Shown here in pieces: positions 1 through 12,100 of a stretch of DNA of 64,000 nucleotides. A program made the translations under genes and the position numbers. Positions within the stretch are counted from its first letter, which is position 1. The number at the start of each line of letters is the position of its first letter. The notes under the pieces were generated by a model. That model was not told the DNA's origin and searched no databases. It was given only the letters and a program-made list of their open reading frames with translations. The stretch lies in NCBI GenBank assembly GCA_963930775.1, contig OZ005706.1, positions 6,440,428 to 6,504,427 of the forward strand. Direction: 5' to 3'. Source of the stretch: Cliona cf. orientalis (lineage: Eukaryota; Porifera; Demospongiae; Clionaida; Clionaidae).

Positions 1-449
1 TATAGGCACAAGCAGAGTGCATTGCACCACAGCTATACCGTACTACTTAGCAAGGCCTCAAGCTATAGCTATAGTGTACTGAGCATTTCAAGTTATACTG
101 CGACCATTACCTATTCAATTGACACTATTGACGACCTTGTACCATCCAGTCTCTCAGCAATGATTTGTATCGTCCTTTAGTAGTCTCGCAAGCCAGACCC
201 TCACACTCCACAGCGTTAGAACTAAAACGCTGTGGAGTGTGAGGGTTTGGCTTGCGAGACTAATCGTCCTTGTAGCTGGACACGGGGTGCTTCTGGAGAG
301 AGAAATCCAGGTATATGTAGATCTATATAACTTATAATTAAGACACAGTACCGACACTGCATGAGTTAGTATGCATGACTGATTGTGATTGTTATTGGTA
401 TCTGGTGATATGATATGGCAGGAGGACACATCAGGGGCCCACGCCCAGC
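1..449 (+). pseudogene. Copy 0: 5' fragment of nucleotidylyltransferase/glucuronokinase gene
   Basis: This stretch matches the upstream region, exon 1 and the first ~28 bases of exon 2 of the complete gene at 42263-48924. The ATG is at 160-162. Exon 1 would end at 310 and exon 2 start at 422, with the same splice sites as the other copies. Exon 1 is split by an 82-bp inverted-repeat insertion that puts TAG directly after the fifth codon beyond the ATG (ATT TGT ATC GTC CTT TAG). Similarity to exon 2 stops at about 449, where the sequence becomes unrelated, so no catalytic domain remains. It is a dead tandem copy; upstream sequence outside the window may hold the end of a further unit. Confidence 0.85.
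181..262. mobile_element. Foldback MITE inserted in exon 1 of copy 0
   Basis: Two ~37-bp arms beginning TAGTCTCGCAAGCC are inverted around a short loop. The 9-bp sequence ATCGTCCTT occurs on both sides (169-177 and 263-271) and once in the uninterrupted exon of copies 1 and 3, so it is a target duplication. A 9-10-bp duplication is typical of MULE-type elements; that class assignment is inference. Related TAGTCTCG hairpins lie at 9617-9663 and 15970-16283. Confidence 0.85.
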
Positions 450-1304
450 TGTGGTTGCCATTCTGTGCCTTGCCGGTCACCGGTTGTCAATGCAGTGATA
501 GTGTAAACCGGCAGTGGCTCTGAAGTGCATAATTGAGTTTAAGCAGTCATAGAGGCTTTCAGTTATTATAGTGACATAGGCAGGTGCCTTCCCCCTAGCC
601 TATATCATGCACTGACTCTGAAGAAAACTGGAGTACCTCAGGTGCAGGGTATATAGTATTGAACTAGATACATACTACCATATTATGGTAGTATGTAGCT
701 ATCTAGTTCAATACTCCTTATATTGAGCAGGCATACATAGCTACACACTGAGATATGCTAGCTACTATAGATCTACATGTGCATGAGTCGATCATGCATG
801 CGTGTAGCGGTGAGGGTTTTGCACTCCTGTGCATTCATATTATAATTGTACTCCCATGCATTGCATCGTATTATTATCTTATACAATCTTTTGACACTCA
901 TGCATGCTATACATGTAAACCCTTGCATATTATTTTGAAACAATAATGTATTAATTGATTTTCTAATTTGAAAAAGAAGTTTGTATTGTGTGAGGATAAT
1001 ACAGATTGCATATCGGCGCCGGCGGCTGCACTGTGGGCAAATATTGTAAGTGATATGACCTGACTATAATAATAGCTATTATAGGAAATTAATTTAATTT
1101 GGAGCCTATATACAATTAGAGATCTCGAGGTCTGACTTACTTTTCTACTGAATCATGCATATGATATCGATGTAGCTATAGTGTGTAGGCACAAGCAGAG
1201 TGCATTGCACTATCGTATATATATACACCGTACTCAAGAAGCGACCATTACCTAGCTACTCAAGTGACACAATTGACGAGCCTTTACCATCCAATCTCTC
1301 AGCA
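450..1304. promoter_or_regulatory. Unit 1 upstream region of kinase-type gene
   Basis: No gene is seen. A palindrome at about 656-717 (arms around TAGTATGTA) is the main structure in the first half. From ~840 to 1304 the sequence aligns with the region before copies 2 and 3 (21123-21648 and 41780-42262), including a GC-rich block near 1013-1035 and AAGCAGAGTGCATTGCAC just before the leader. This conservation fits a duplicated promoter and 5' UTR, but the start site cannot be placed from sequence alone. Confidence 0.5.
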
Positions 1305-4300
1305 ATGATTTGTATCGTCCTTGTAGCTGGACACGGGGTGCTTCTGGAGAGAGAAATCCAGGTATTATATAGATCTAAGACACAGTACCGGCCGACAGAT
1401 CTGTATGAGTTAGTATGCATAACTACTACTGTGATATTTATATTGCAGGAGGACACATCAGGGGCCCACGCCCATCTGATAGGCATCCCCAAAGCACTGC
1501 TTCCCGCCAGACCCGGGATTCCTAGCAATGGAGACACCATCTTAGACTACTGGTGGACAGCGCTGAAGAGGTATTCAACCATTTAATTTAGCATTACATC
1601 ATCACTGATACTTGATTAACATAATTTAAATATTATCGTGATGTCATAAATTATCATCTGATAATGGTATCCCTAGTTTTCTCTCAACTTTTCTCACGTA
1701 CACCTGCTAGCATGATAGCACTGTATGTGTGTGCATCAGCTTAATATTATTTTGTTGAAATGATCTTGGAGTTGACAGGGGACAAGGCTAATGTTATAGT
1801 GATGTCATCAATATATTCGGGGAAATTCCCTGGACACTAATTTTTCGTAATTATCACTCTTTGGCCACACTGTCTATACTACCCTCCTTACTCGATCATT
1901 GCAAATAGACTGACATTGTGTTAATTTCTATTTTCAGCCGTCAGCAGTTTAATGAGGTGTACCTGGTCACAAATGCGGACAAGTAAGTCTAAGAGAGAGA
2001 GAAGAGAGAGAGGGAGGGAGGGAGAGAGAGAGAAAGCGAGAGAGGAAGGGAGGGTGAGAAGGAGAGATTCATCCTGACCAATTTCAGGTACAAGCACTAT
2101 GAGAGGTGGGCTTCTGCTCATGAGTTTCCACTCCAGAATATCATCAACGATGGATCAACCACCTTTGATAACAGGTATGTACACTGTACATCCCACCTCA
2201 CCATGCAAAGACAATAATTTTATTATCATGACACTGATATTATTATTCGATTCAGCCTAGGAGCCATCGCTGATCTTGACTTGGCTGTCAGGAGCAAGAA
2301 CATCAAGGAGGATATCATGGTGGTAAGTAGTGTATATGTAAATGTAGATATCATTTGTTGGTGGGAGCTTCTATACAGCGGATTATTGTAACACATGCTT
2401 TAATTACCGTAAATCGCGAATATTTCATGTCTAAAATATTTCCATGCAATAAATTTTCATGTTAAATAATTTTCGGACAAACGACCCTGTACCGCATTAT
2501 CGTTAATATTGCGTATGTATTTTCGTGCGTTTAATTTTCACACAAGCCAGGCTATCCGAAAATATTTTAACAACGAAATATTCGCGATTTACGGTAGTAC
2601 ATAAATGCATATACACCGTATCACAGTTTCTGTGTCTTGAATCAATGCTCAGGTTGCTGGTGATATGCTATTTAGTCACAACTTCGACATCTGTCAAGTC
2701 CTGGACTACTTCAAATTGAAGGTACATTAATTTTAGGAAGTCACTTATCTTAGCCTTACAAATAGCGGTCCGGAAACTTTGGTGAGATTTTTAATTTAGC
2801 AATTTAGCATAATTATCTCAGGAGAGCCATTTCACCAAATTTAATGCTTGCCAAAGTTACCCGCTATACGGTGTTCCTACCCCACAGAAAGCTGACTTGG
2901 CAATTTACTATGAGCTGAGTGAAGGAGAGAGTACTGAGAACAGGGGAATTGTTGAAGTGGAGCCAGCCACTGGAAGGTCAGGAGAGAACGTTCCTATGAT
3001 TATTATAATAGTGTGTACCCCTTGGTACAGTGTAAAATTGAAAAATTTTGGTTGTGTGGGGGGGGGGGGGGGGGGGGGGGTGGGAGGAAGAATCTGAATA
3101 CATGTAGGCTGCACTATCTTCTATACATAATCTTTGCTAAAATCCATGTAATATTTTTGTCATGCTAATATTTTTACTGTCAGGATTTTGAAGTTCCTGG
3201 AGAAGCCGAAGCCGGAGGCGACGTCATCTCGACTGGCGAGCCCTGTGTTCTACTGCCTGAGGAGAGAGACACTGCCTCTGGTCACAACCTACACACAACA
3301 GAACACTGACAAGAGATCAAGAGCTCTCGGAAGATTCATGGTAAGGCTGGCCACTTCAATTTAAATTAATATTCTGTTTCTCAGGCTGGCCTTTCCTCAG
3401 GAAAGGGTCGGTAGATCAGCTTGTAAATGAAAATAAATTGAGCGTATTCTAGGTCAATAATCAAATCTTTTCAGTTTTCTCTATTACGCATGCTCAGAAT
3501 GTATTTAAACCCGACCTCTGACCTAAGTGGATTGTGTGGGTGAAGAGATAACTATGTCCCTTACCTTTTGGGTTGGTATGGTAAAGGTCGTCATTCCTCC
3601 ATGCAGTCGTGGCTGGTTCCCCAGTGTCAGCTGTATGGCATGAAGCTGCCAACCAGGTTCCAGCTGATTGGTCAGGTGGGTCTAGCGGAGTACACCAAGT
3701 GGACGCGATGGTTCCAGGAGTCTCATTCTCAACCTGTGAAGCAAAACGAACCCATCTCATTCAGGACATATGCAAGGTAGGCTATATTGTTAATATTAAC
3801 CTACATGTAGCCTCGTCCCCAGGCTTTCTAATATTAGGAAAGTTTAAAGAGGGTGATAAATTAATTTTCAAGTAGATTTTGTGTATGTACCCATCACCCA
3901 GCATTAGAGTTCTGGATCGATGCTATAGATACTATACTAGGAGATGAAAGAATAAAATTATGTAATCGTGACTTAATCTTATATTTGCTTCTTGTATATA
4001 CTGTGTTTGTGCTAATAGAACGCAAGCTAAAAAAATTATTACGATTTTAAATTTCATGCAATTTTCTGGTAAAGGTCGTCACGCGCTCCATTAAGATACA
4101 CTATGAAAAATCCTAGAACGTGAATTTTCTTGCACTAATTAGATCATGCATTTTATTAGCATAAACACGGTACTCCATGCAGGATTGGTTTGATGGGGAA
4201 TCCCTCGGATGGTTTCTATGGTAAGACCATCGCTCTCTCCATCTCCAACTTCTGGGCGGACGTCACCATCTATGAGTCGGCTAAACTGGTATTTATGTTT

Positions 4301-4590
4301 ATTAACTAACTCACACTCTAGGTACAGATAAGTGCTATATTATTTTTGAATCAATTCACAAGGTTCTCCCTAAGGGACATTAGAGTGATGCTGATTTTCC
4401 ATTATCTTTCTTTTGATGTGCATTTAATAACAATTGAAAATACAATGATTCTTTATTTAATGTTTGAACAACAATGAGCTTGGGAGAATTGCCCCAGTTT
4501 AATACTTTAAAGTGTCGTTTATAATCCCATTTTGCTGTTTAGAAACTGACCCTTCATCCTCTGAATGATCCAACTGAGTTTGACAGTTGA
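1305..4590 (+). CDS. Copy 1: truncated gene, sugar-1-P nucleotidylyltransferase domain only (338 aa)
   Basis: Exons: 1305-1361, 1449-1570, 1938-1982, 2088-2174, 2256-2322, 2653-2721, 2888-2976, 3184-3340, 3607-3776, 4183-4288, 4543-4590. All phases match the complete copy 3. The product holds the whole nucleotidylyltransferase domain: VLVAGHG near residue 5, PKALLP near 33, VAGD with the metal-binding Asp near 130, EKPKP near 180. It then has the first kinase strand (GLMGNPSDGFYGKT) and ends LNDPTEFDS-stop. The stop arises at the junction of a ~1.85-kb deletion that removed exons 12-19 and the GLAGSSA kinase motif. The reading frame is otherwise open, so it may encode a stand-alone uridylyltransferase, or be a young pseudogene. 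The exon-7 donor is GTCAGG instead of GTGAGG. The orphan kinase exon 20 (30 nt) survives at 4677-4706. Confidence 0.7.
2405..2596. mobile_element. TA-flanked MITE in intron 5 of copy 1
   Basis: Inverted ends read TACCGTAAATCGCGAATATT from both sides. The same intron in copies 2 and 3 lacks the element, so it inserted (or was lost elsewhere) after the duplication. No coding capacity is seen. Confidence 0.85.
2763..2866. mobile_element. Short palindromic intronic element (TAGCGG...CCGCTA), intron 6 of copy 1
   Basis: The ends are inverted copies of TAGCGGG-AACTTTGG followed by an AAATTT-rich core. Orthologous copies sit at the same intron position at 22908-23029 and 44064-44191, so this insertion predates the unit duplication. 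Related copies lie at about 4981-5100, 25576-25698 and 13057-13176. Confidence 0.7.
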
Positions 4591-4798
4591 ACCTTTGAAC
4601 TATTATGTATGTGTGGTAATTAGTTACAGCTGGTGTAGGATGGTGTATATGTATACCTATTGTACACTATTGCAGGACTGCGATTGAAGGTAGCGACTAT
4701 AAAAGGTATTAATTTTATGTATCTGTCTCCAAGCTCTCCCTCAGATAATTTTACTGAAATTCACTCCAACAATTACTACATGTACTTGCCACACACAG

Positions 4799-5771
4799 GA
4801 CCACCTGAAGGTTGGGTTCATTGTCAGCATATATATAGCAGCTTGGAGCACCAACAGCCTACTGAAGGTGGCCAGCAATGGAATGGTGGAGTGCAGTGGA
4901 GCACTGAAGCAGCCACCGGACACGGAGTGCCAGATAGCTGTCAATATCAGCAAAGCTCCCTCAGGCTTCGGTGCAATATATTGCAGGAAACTTTGGTGAG
5001 ATTTTAAAATTTTTTGCAAAATTGCCAAATTAAAATCCACCAGTGTTTTCTGATGACTGCTTCACCAAATTTAATACTCACCAAAATATCCCGCCATACT
5101 GTATAACCACAGATAATAATTAAGTGAACATTCCTCATGCACTGACAATCTTCTTGCAGGGTCAAGGCGGTCCAGAGTGTGACTTTACCCCTCGCACCTA
5201 CTCCGACACCAGCAGCCCAACCATTGCTCCCTGGTGTGTGTTTGAGTCAGTGATGGCCCCTGGCTCTCACATCGGTGTCATACCAACTGGCCAGTTCAGT
5301 GCTCCGGGACAGACCCCAAAGACCAGCAATGCTGCTCACTTCAAGGTGTCCTATGTTGGAGCGGTAAGTTCAGCTATAAAGTAAGGAATGCCATCAGAAT
5401 ATGCCAGGGCATCATGCCCAGACCCATTCTCATTTCTAATTTTCAATAATGCTACACATTATTGTTAGATTAGCGAACCAACGATCACTTTCCCTAAAGT
5501 GAGCCTTGGTTCGAGGCTATCATTAGATCTGTTGGGGGGGGGGCACTCCGATCGATGAGTGGACCAAAGTGGCCAACCAGTTTTTGGTTGAAATTTTGGC
5601 AAGAATAGCAATTGTCATCTATGCTTGCAGTCCAATTCTGTAATTCTGTAGACCCAAGAGCTTTTGTATATTTGACACAAATGTAATGATTTCTATCCCT
5701 ATGCATGTATAATATTAATTTTATGGTGCTGGATATAGCATTAAAATAGTAATAAATGCTTACGATGTTGT

Positions 5772-5824
<53 letters not shown>

Positions 5825-5952
5825 CACAAGGTCAAGCTCAGTCTGGACAGGCTCCCCCTCCACCTCAATATTACCCTCCCCCTCAACCTGAATCCTATCC
5901 CTGCCCCCCACCTCAATACCAAGAGAAGCCTTTTGCCCCTCCCCCAAACTAA
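4799..5952 (+). pseudogene. Copy 1 of beta-trefoil gene, exon broken by deletion
   Basis: Three blocks match the intact copy at 25002-26473: 4799-4999, 5160-5363 and 5824-5952. The first exon is intact up to the codons for GALKQPPDTECQ. There it jumps into what is intron sequence in copy 2 (equivalent to 25138 joined to ~25411). This removes the exon's second half and its splice donor, and the frame closes at 4997-4999. Exons 2 and 3, including the proline/PPxY tail, remain open. A two-codon insertion (about 4831-4836) also distinguishes it. Function is probably lost. Confidence 0.75.
5781..5823. repeat. (CA)n microsatellite before last beta-trefoil exon
   Basis: A CT run followed by about 20 CA repeats runs directly into the CAG splice acceptor at 5821-5823. 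Copy 2 has a shorter version at 26308-26344. Confidence 0.9.
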
Positions 5953-6138
5953 TGAATGTCATTACCAGAACTTATCTTTGTGTTTTTGTTGACTGTCAAG
6001 GTTACATAATAATTTTGATTGCGCTTCGAGAAGTGCAGCCCCACCCATAAGTTTTGCGCATGCGTAGTAGTGTCAGTAGGAAATGACGTGATCTTCGTGG
6101 GAGGGATCGGAATCCAACAATTACAAGATCTAGAAATT
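5953..6138 (+). promoter_or_regulatory. Compact intergenic region / promoter of death-domain GTPase gene A
   Basis: Only 186 bases separate the beta-trefoil stop from the GTPase ATG. Near 6056-6066 lies GCGCATGCGTAG, close to the NRF1 palindrome. At ~6082-6090 lies TGACGTGA, a CRE/ATF-like core. Both are kept in the gene B promoter (26633-26668), where surrounding spacer has changed more, which supports a regulatory role. That role is inference. Confidence 0.5.
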
Positions 6139-9100
6139 ATGGCGACTAGGAGCAGCCCGCCTCCTTCTCCTAAGAGCTCGATCGCGAAGCAGACAGCTGG
6201 TGGAAGCCGAAAGCAACGAAAACGTAAGTCATCTGTCATCTTATATTAAATAAGGCCACTCCAAATAAATTTCCTGTTTCCCGTCCTGGAAATAACTAAT
6301 GTAGTATGCGGGCGGGCGGTAAATCCCATTATTTACATAGTAGCAGGAAGCACTTAAACTAATTAATTATCACTCACTTGGGGCAAGAACACTACGTGTA
6401 CAAAAGTAAATGCGGATATTGCATACATACAAAAGTACTAATAATGGAAAATTTTGTGACATGCCAGAAAAGGATGCGGGCGGTGGACGGGAAACAGGAA
6501 ATTTATTTGGAGTGGCCTAATGTGGATGTCGCGGATCCCGCTCTTGACGAAACTAGAAGTACCCGCAAGTGTGAATAAAATAACTCGTGAATCAAAGGCC
6601 CCTTTACTTAAACTTTTCGGGCTAAACATGCAAATCAGGGTGGGAATGTGAGGCAGAAACAATCTGAATGTGAAACGGGAGCCAAAGCCTCAATTTTAAT
6701 ATAGTCTACAGTAGTCCTAGTTTATCTGTCAGTGTGTGCGTAGTCTAAATTATCTATGCTCGTAGTACCTGATCCCAAATATGGTGCTAATGCTGTGACA
6801 TACCACATAATTATGTGCAAGGGGTATTTTCTGCTAAACGATTGTTGACTGTTGATTGTGGTCAAGCTTCCTCATCATGTGAGCTTTCGAGTGCACCATA
6901 ACTAGCATCACAGCCGACCCCGTGTGTGGATTTAATATTCATAGTGTTTTGGGGGTGCACCACCTGTTGGTTTTGGGCTAATATTCACAGTTCGTCTGCT
7001 GCTAATCACACACAACAACAGCTACCACTCTATAGCAAGGCCTTGTATATAGGTGGCTGGGGCTGCTCATGGGGCAGGGTCCAATTTAACGTAAGAAATT
7101 GGAATTCTCATAACATGTATACACGGAGTGATTGACGACCTTTACCAGAAAAGTGCGAGTTCTTGAAAAAACTTTTTTCATACATTGTATTAGATTAAGT
7201 ATTAGTATTTATTTCTCATACACATGTACAGTATCAATCGTTGTACACCCCCATCCAGTATCCTTCACCTAATATCTGATATAACATTGTCATTATGCCA
7301 TTGGGTCAGGATTAATGGCCCAGTAAATTTGATATTGAGAGCATAAACTATAAAAATTCTTACGCTATAAGTGCTACACACATCATGATATCCAGTACCA
7401 GTCATTTAGAAACAGGGTGTATCAATGTGGCAACGATTCATACTGCACATATATGACATACATGTATCTCCTGAAGTGTTACTTATGAGGCACAACACTA
7501 AATTAAATATTAACTCATGCTTCGTCTTCCCATGCCTTGCCAAGGAGGCCAATTAGTCCGGCTATAACTCCTCTGTCCCCACCCCTCTGAATCTTTGTGC
7601 CAGGTGAAAACCTGCATTGCTACTAAATTGTAATCCTATTATTGATATTATAGTCAGCAGTTAAATGAGCATGAAATGTGGTGCTTTAAGTTTCCTCCTC
7701 TCTCCTCCCTACAGGAGTCCGCCTCGATGAAAAGAGTGTGTTTAAACTGTTAAAGGAGACTGGCAGAAAATGGGATGATATAGCTAATAATATACTGGAT
7801 ATCAGTTCTAAGGAGAAGCTTGATGAGATAAGGGACCGTTTTTCCACTGACGATGACCGTCTACGAGAATCGATACGATTTTGGTTAAAGAGACATCCTC
7901 TTGCTTCCTACCGATGGCTGGCCTTTACTGATGTGCTTACTGAGTTTGTGGAGCCAATACCAGGTAAGAAAACCACAAAGTGCTGTTGGTAATACCTTAG
8001 GAACTAACCTTTTCATATTTAATATCATTCATACATGTACATGATAATAAAGAGGCACAATACTCTCACACTCATATCTCACATTCCATATTTGTGCATG
8101 ATAACATCACATCATGTCACATCATGCTACATGCATGTACATGTACATGTACATGTGTATGATAATGTCATATCAATGTATGCATGCAGCATATGCAAGG
8201 TTCGATGAACTCCAGCGGGTCAAGTGGCATAAGCAGCACCCAAATTTTCGCGTGCTATTGTAACAGGGTTTTAGGTCACCGGTATCTTCTATGGTCGAAA
8301 AATTCGCGGTGCCGTTCTTGCCACTTGATCCACTCCAGCTAAGAAGCCTACCATCTGATTCTTTGTGGGAGGTATCACTAAACATATACTCTTCATCTTA
8401 AAAATAGCTTACTGTATAGCCAGAAAATTTGGCGGTTTGGCAGTCTATGTTACAACCGGCAAATTATAATCAGCCAAAAATTCCTACTTACATATATATG
8501 TATGTATGGCAATTCCGTACCGAACCGCCAAATTTAAATCCACCAATATTCTTGCAATAGCGATTTTGGGCTCAAACGCCAAATTTAATTTCCGCCAATA
8601 TTTCTGGCTAGTACGGACCATTTTTACTTGTAGCTTAGGACGTATACATGTAGCTAACTGCACACAGATATAAATACGTGAACAAGTAAATAAAATTATG
8701 GACCGCCATAACCCTAACTAGGCATGTCTTCATATACTGTATTTTCTCGCTATTAAGCGCATGCGCTTATCTCCACAGGAAGAAAACCTGTGCTTAATAA
8801 TGAAGTGCGCCTAACAGCGAGATGCGCCTAACAAAAAATAGCTACATCAAGAACGCATGCGCGTTCGCGGTATCATTTAATAAGGGGCGTGGCCAATCGA
8901 TCGATCGCACGATCATTCACGTTAACATTGCTACATTCTGCCCAGGTCGAAATGGCGTTCATTACTGGAAGAACCTGAGAATCGACAGTAGCCATCGTAA
9001 TTTCGACTAACTTGAAAAGGTTGGAGCCCTGGGCAAGCTAGCAAGCGTGCAGATATCGAGGTCAATGGTCACATAATATTAGTATGCGCTTATATGCGAA

Positions 9101-12100
9101 ATGCGCCTAATAACGAGTGCTTAGGCCAACACAATAGCATGTGCTTAATAACGAATATGCGCTTATAAGCGAAATGCGCCTAATAACGAGAAAATACGGT
9201 AATTTCTTCTATTTCCATGCACCTATATACATGTAAGGAGAGTTGCATAATCATCCACAGTTCAGGATTTTACGAAGTCTCAGTTATGGAACCATCACCA
9301 GGGCTTCATTTAGGGGGGGGGAGCAGGGGGGGCACTCGCCCCCCCTTGGAAGCTGGTTGCCCCCCCTTGAAAATTGTTACCATTCATATACATAATATAG
9401 AAAGTTTTCCCCTGATTGATACAAAAAGCTATCTAAACTAGAGCTCTCTCGAGCACAAAACCCTCGGCGCCGCTGCATGAAATTAGCTAAATGCTTCAAC
9501 GGTTGCATGCAGAAAAGGAGGTAGCTAAAGGACTGGGGCTGGGGCGAGACATGGATGAGGCTAATGTTATACTTGCACAGCAGTGTTATTCAAGGTGCAA
9601 CAGCTCATAGCAGCAACTAGTCTCGTGCCTAGCCCCCTGTAGGAGGGGCTGGGCACGAGACTACTCCACACTGTGGTGTCGAGATCAACTCAACTTCCCT
9701 CACTGTAGCCTAACCTCCAATTCTTGGGGGCTTACATAGCTACATCTTAACTTGAAGGACTATGATGCAAAGCCTTGGCACAAGATGTACACTGTGCAAT
9801 GTTGCATGTCCAAATTTTAATATCGTTGGGTTCAAGCACTGCATTAAATGCCATGCATGCATACAAGCCAGAGAGTCAGAGGGTACAGACAGCTTAGCGT
9901 GGGATGACAGTGGCTTCTTTTCAACTCTAAGGCTTAGCAGCTAAGCTTTAGAGTTGAAAGAAGCCACTGTCATCCCGCGATCGTCGATTGATGTAACCAC
10001 GCATGCGCTGAGGGTTAATAGACGTACATACCGTATATAGCGCACAACCTATTTATACGTTAAGTCATGCTATCGCTAGCTCGGGCAAAGTCAAGAAGCT
10101 TAGAATCGGCAAATGACGCCAAAACTGGCGAACAAAGCGTTTTCGGAGAAATCCACACAAATCATGGCTTTGGAACACCATAAGGAACCTTACAACACCA
10201 AAAATTGGACTCGCAAACGAGGTATGTAGCAGCTAGCGTGATAACAGACAGACAGACAGACAGACACACAAACCAACTACCGTAACCCTCGCGCATGCGC
10301 CGAGGGTTAATCAGACGTTCTTGCTCATTTTAACGTATGAATTATTGACAGCTTCGCGCTCCGCGCTGGAGGGGGCACATCCCCCTCCCGCACCCACCCC
10401 TTGGTATTAATTAAATACTGTAGACTCTGGTTAATAAGCGCATGCGCTTATAGTGGTAAACGGAATGATAGTATGCGCTTAATAAAGGATATGCGCTTAT
10501 ATGGCACATAACCACGCCCACAAACGTTTGTACACGTGATGGATGCGAGACCCGCTAGCACTAGCGCTCGATCGATCGAGCACTTTAGCGTTTACAGTTG
10601 CCGCTCAAGATGACGAGTGCTGGCGATTTGTCGATCTTCTTGCATGATAACGTTATTCGTGGCCATCATTTCTCCAAAGATACCTGACTCCAAATACTTT
10701 CCAGCAAGGTTAGGTTCATAGAACGCCAGGCCTATTAAGCGCATGCGCTTAATAAACAATAGCTTATGACAAGAAGAGGGCATGCGCTTAATAAATAATG
10801 TGCACTTAATAGCGAGGTGCGCTTAATAACCAGAGTTTACGGTATATCAATAGCTGTGCACATGTACATATTATGTAGCACTATTAATACACTGCACTGT
10901 TTAGAAATATTAAAAATTTAGTGATAGGGTTGTTACAACAATGTATGAAGTGTATATGATAGGCCATACCCATGCCCCCCCTTAATTCGGCAATCGTTGC
11001 TATAGCCCCCCCCCCCCCTTGACGACAAGCCTAAATGAAGGCCTGATCACTAATTTCTTTCATGCAATTAATTATTATCGATTAATTTATTGCTATTGCC
11101 TAGTTAAAAAGAGCCACCACTCCTGAACAAACAACAAGGAAACCATACTAATATACTGCTCTCAGCGCTCTTCTGAGGGTATACATCATAAGCTTATAGT
11201 TAATTCTTATGCCCTTACTCCTCAATAGACAAAAATAATGCCACAACGTTTCGCCCTTTGGGCTTCTTCAGGTGTAAAAAACAGGCAAATGCAAGACTAA
11301 CAAGAGCTGAATGAGTAGACCTCAACAAGACTAACAATGAGTAGACCTCAACAAGACTAACAAGAGCTGAATGAGTAGACTGAGGTCTACTCATTCAGCT
11401 CTTGTTAGTCTTGCATTTGCCTGTTTTTTACACCTGAAGAAGCCCAAAGGGCGAAACGTTGTGGCATTATTTTTGTCTACTGAGGAGTAAGGGCATAAGA
11501 ATTAACTATAAGCATACTAATATAGTAGCTATAATATACTCTTGACACTAGTTAGTAATAATGTGGTGCTAAGTGTAGCTGAGCAGGGTAGCTGTCTTAC
11601 CATTTTCCTGTCAGAGGCAAGAGGTTGTTAGTATAAATGTCATGTAAACTACATGGTAGATGTGATCTGACATTAGCAATACAGGATAGAAACATGAGTA
11701 GATCTTCGGGTGTGAGTATTACATTGAATGTGTATCACTTATTTCTGTCGCTGCTATACATGTATATATATACTGTCTGGTATTCAATGAGTCAGCTAAC
11801 ATGCAATAAAAAAATAGCTATATTGATGCCTGCAGTATAATTGTCATAATCGGGGCCAATGATTACATAATGATAATTAATTCAATGGTCGAATGAATAA
11901 CATTATGTACTACATATCCACAGATGCCACCCTAACCAGTGCTAACCTACACTCTGCACTGGCATCAGTGAGTGACGATGACCTGGAGGATGCTCTTGGA
12001 GGAAATCTTGGTGGTGGCTCGAGGGAGGAGATGATTACCAAGTACTTGATGGTATCTCCCTTCTCGTCATGGAAGTGGCTAGCAGCAGGATATTTCTATC

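Larger units (their letters stand above)
9299..11045. mobile_element. 1.75-kb non-autonomous element with CAGGG-type ends, gene A intron 2
   Basis: Termini CAGGGCTTCATTTAGG and (inverted) CAGGCCTTCATTTAGG are flanked by ATCAC on both sides (9294-9298, 11046-11050). Gene B has the single site (GTCAC near 30074). CAGGG ends suggest the hAT superfamily; a 5-bp duplication fits the hAT5-like group, from memory. No transposase reading frame is present. Runs of G/C lie just inside both ends. It carries nested hairpins (9617-9663, 9900-9980) and a nested MITE (10416-10844). Confidence 0.8.

Noticed and set aside
4660..5007. 115-codon frame overlapping the broken beta-trefoil exon
   Set aside because: Runs out of frame with the DHLKVGF exon that copy 2 shows to be the coding one.
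4677..5238. Kinase exon 20 spliced to the beta-trefoil exon as a chimeric gene
   Set aside because: Phases do not match (2 to 0); joining gives an immediate stop, and exon 11 already ends in a stop.
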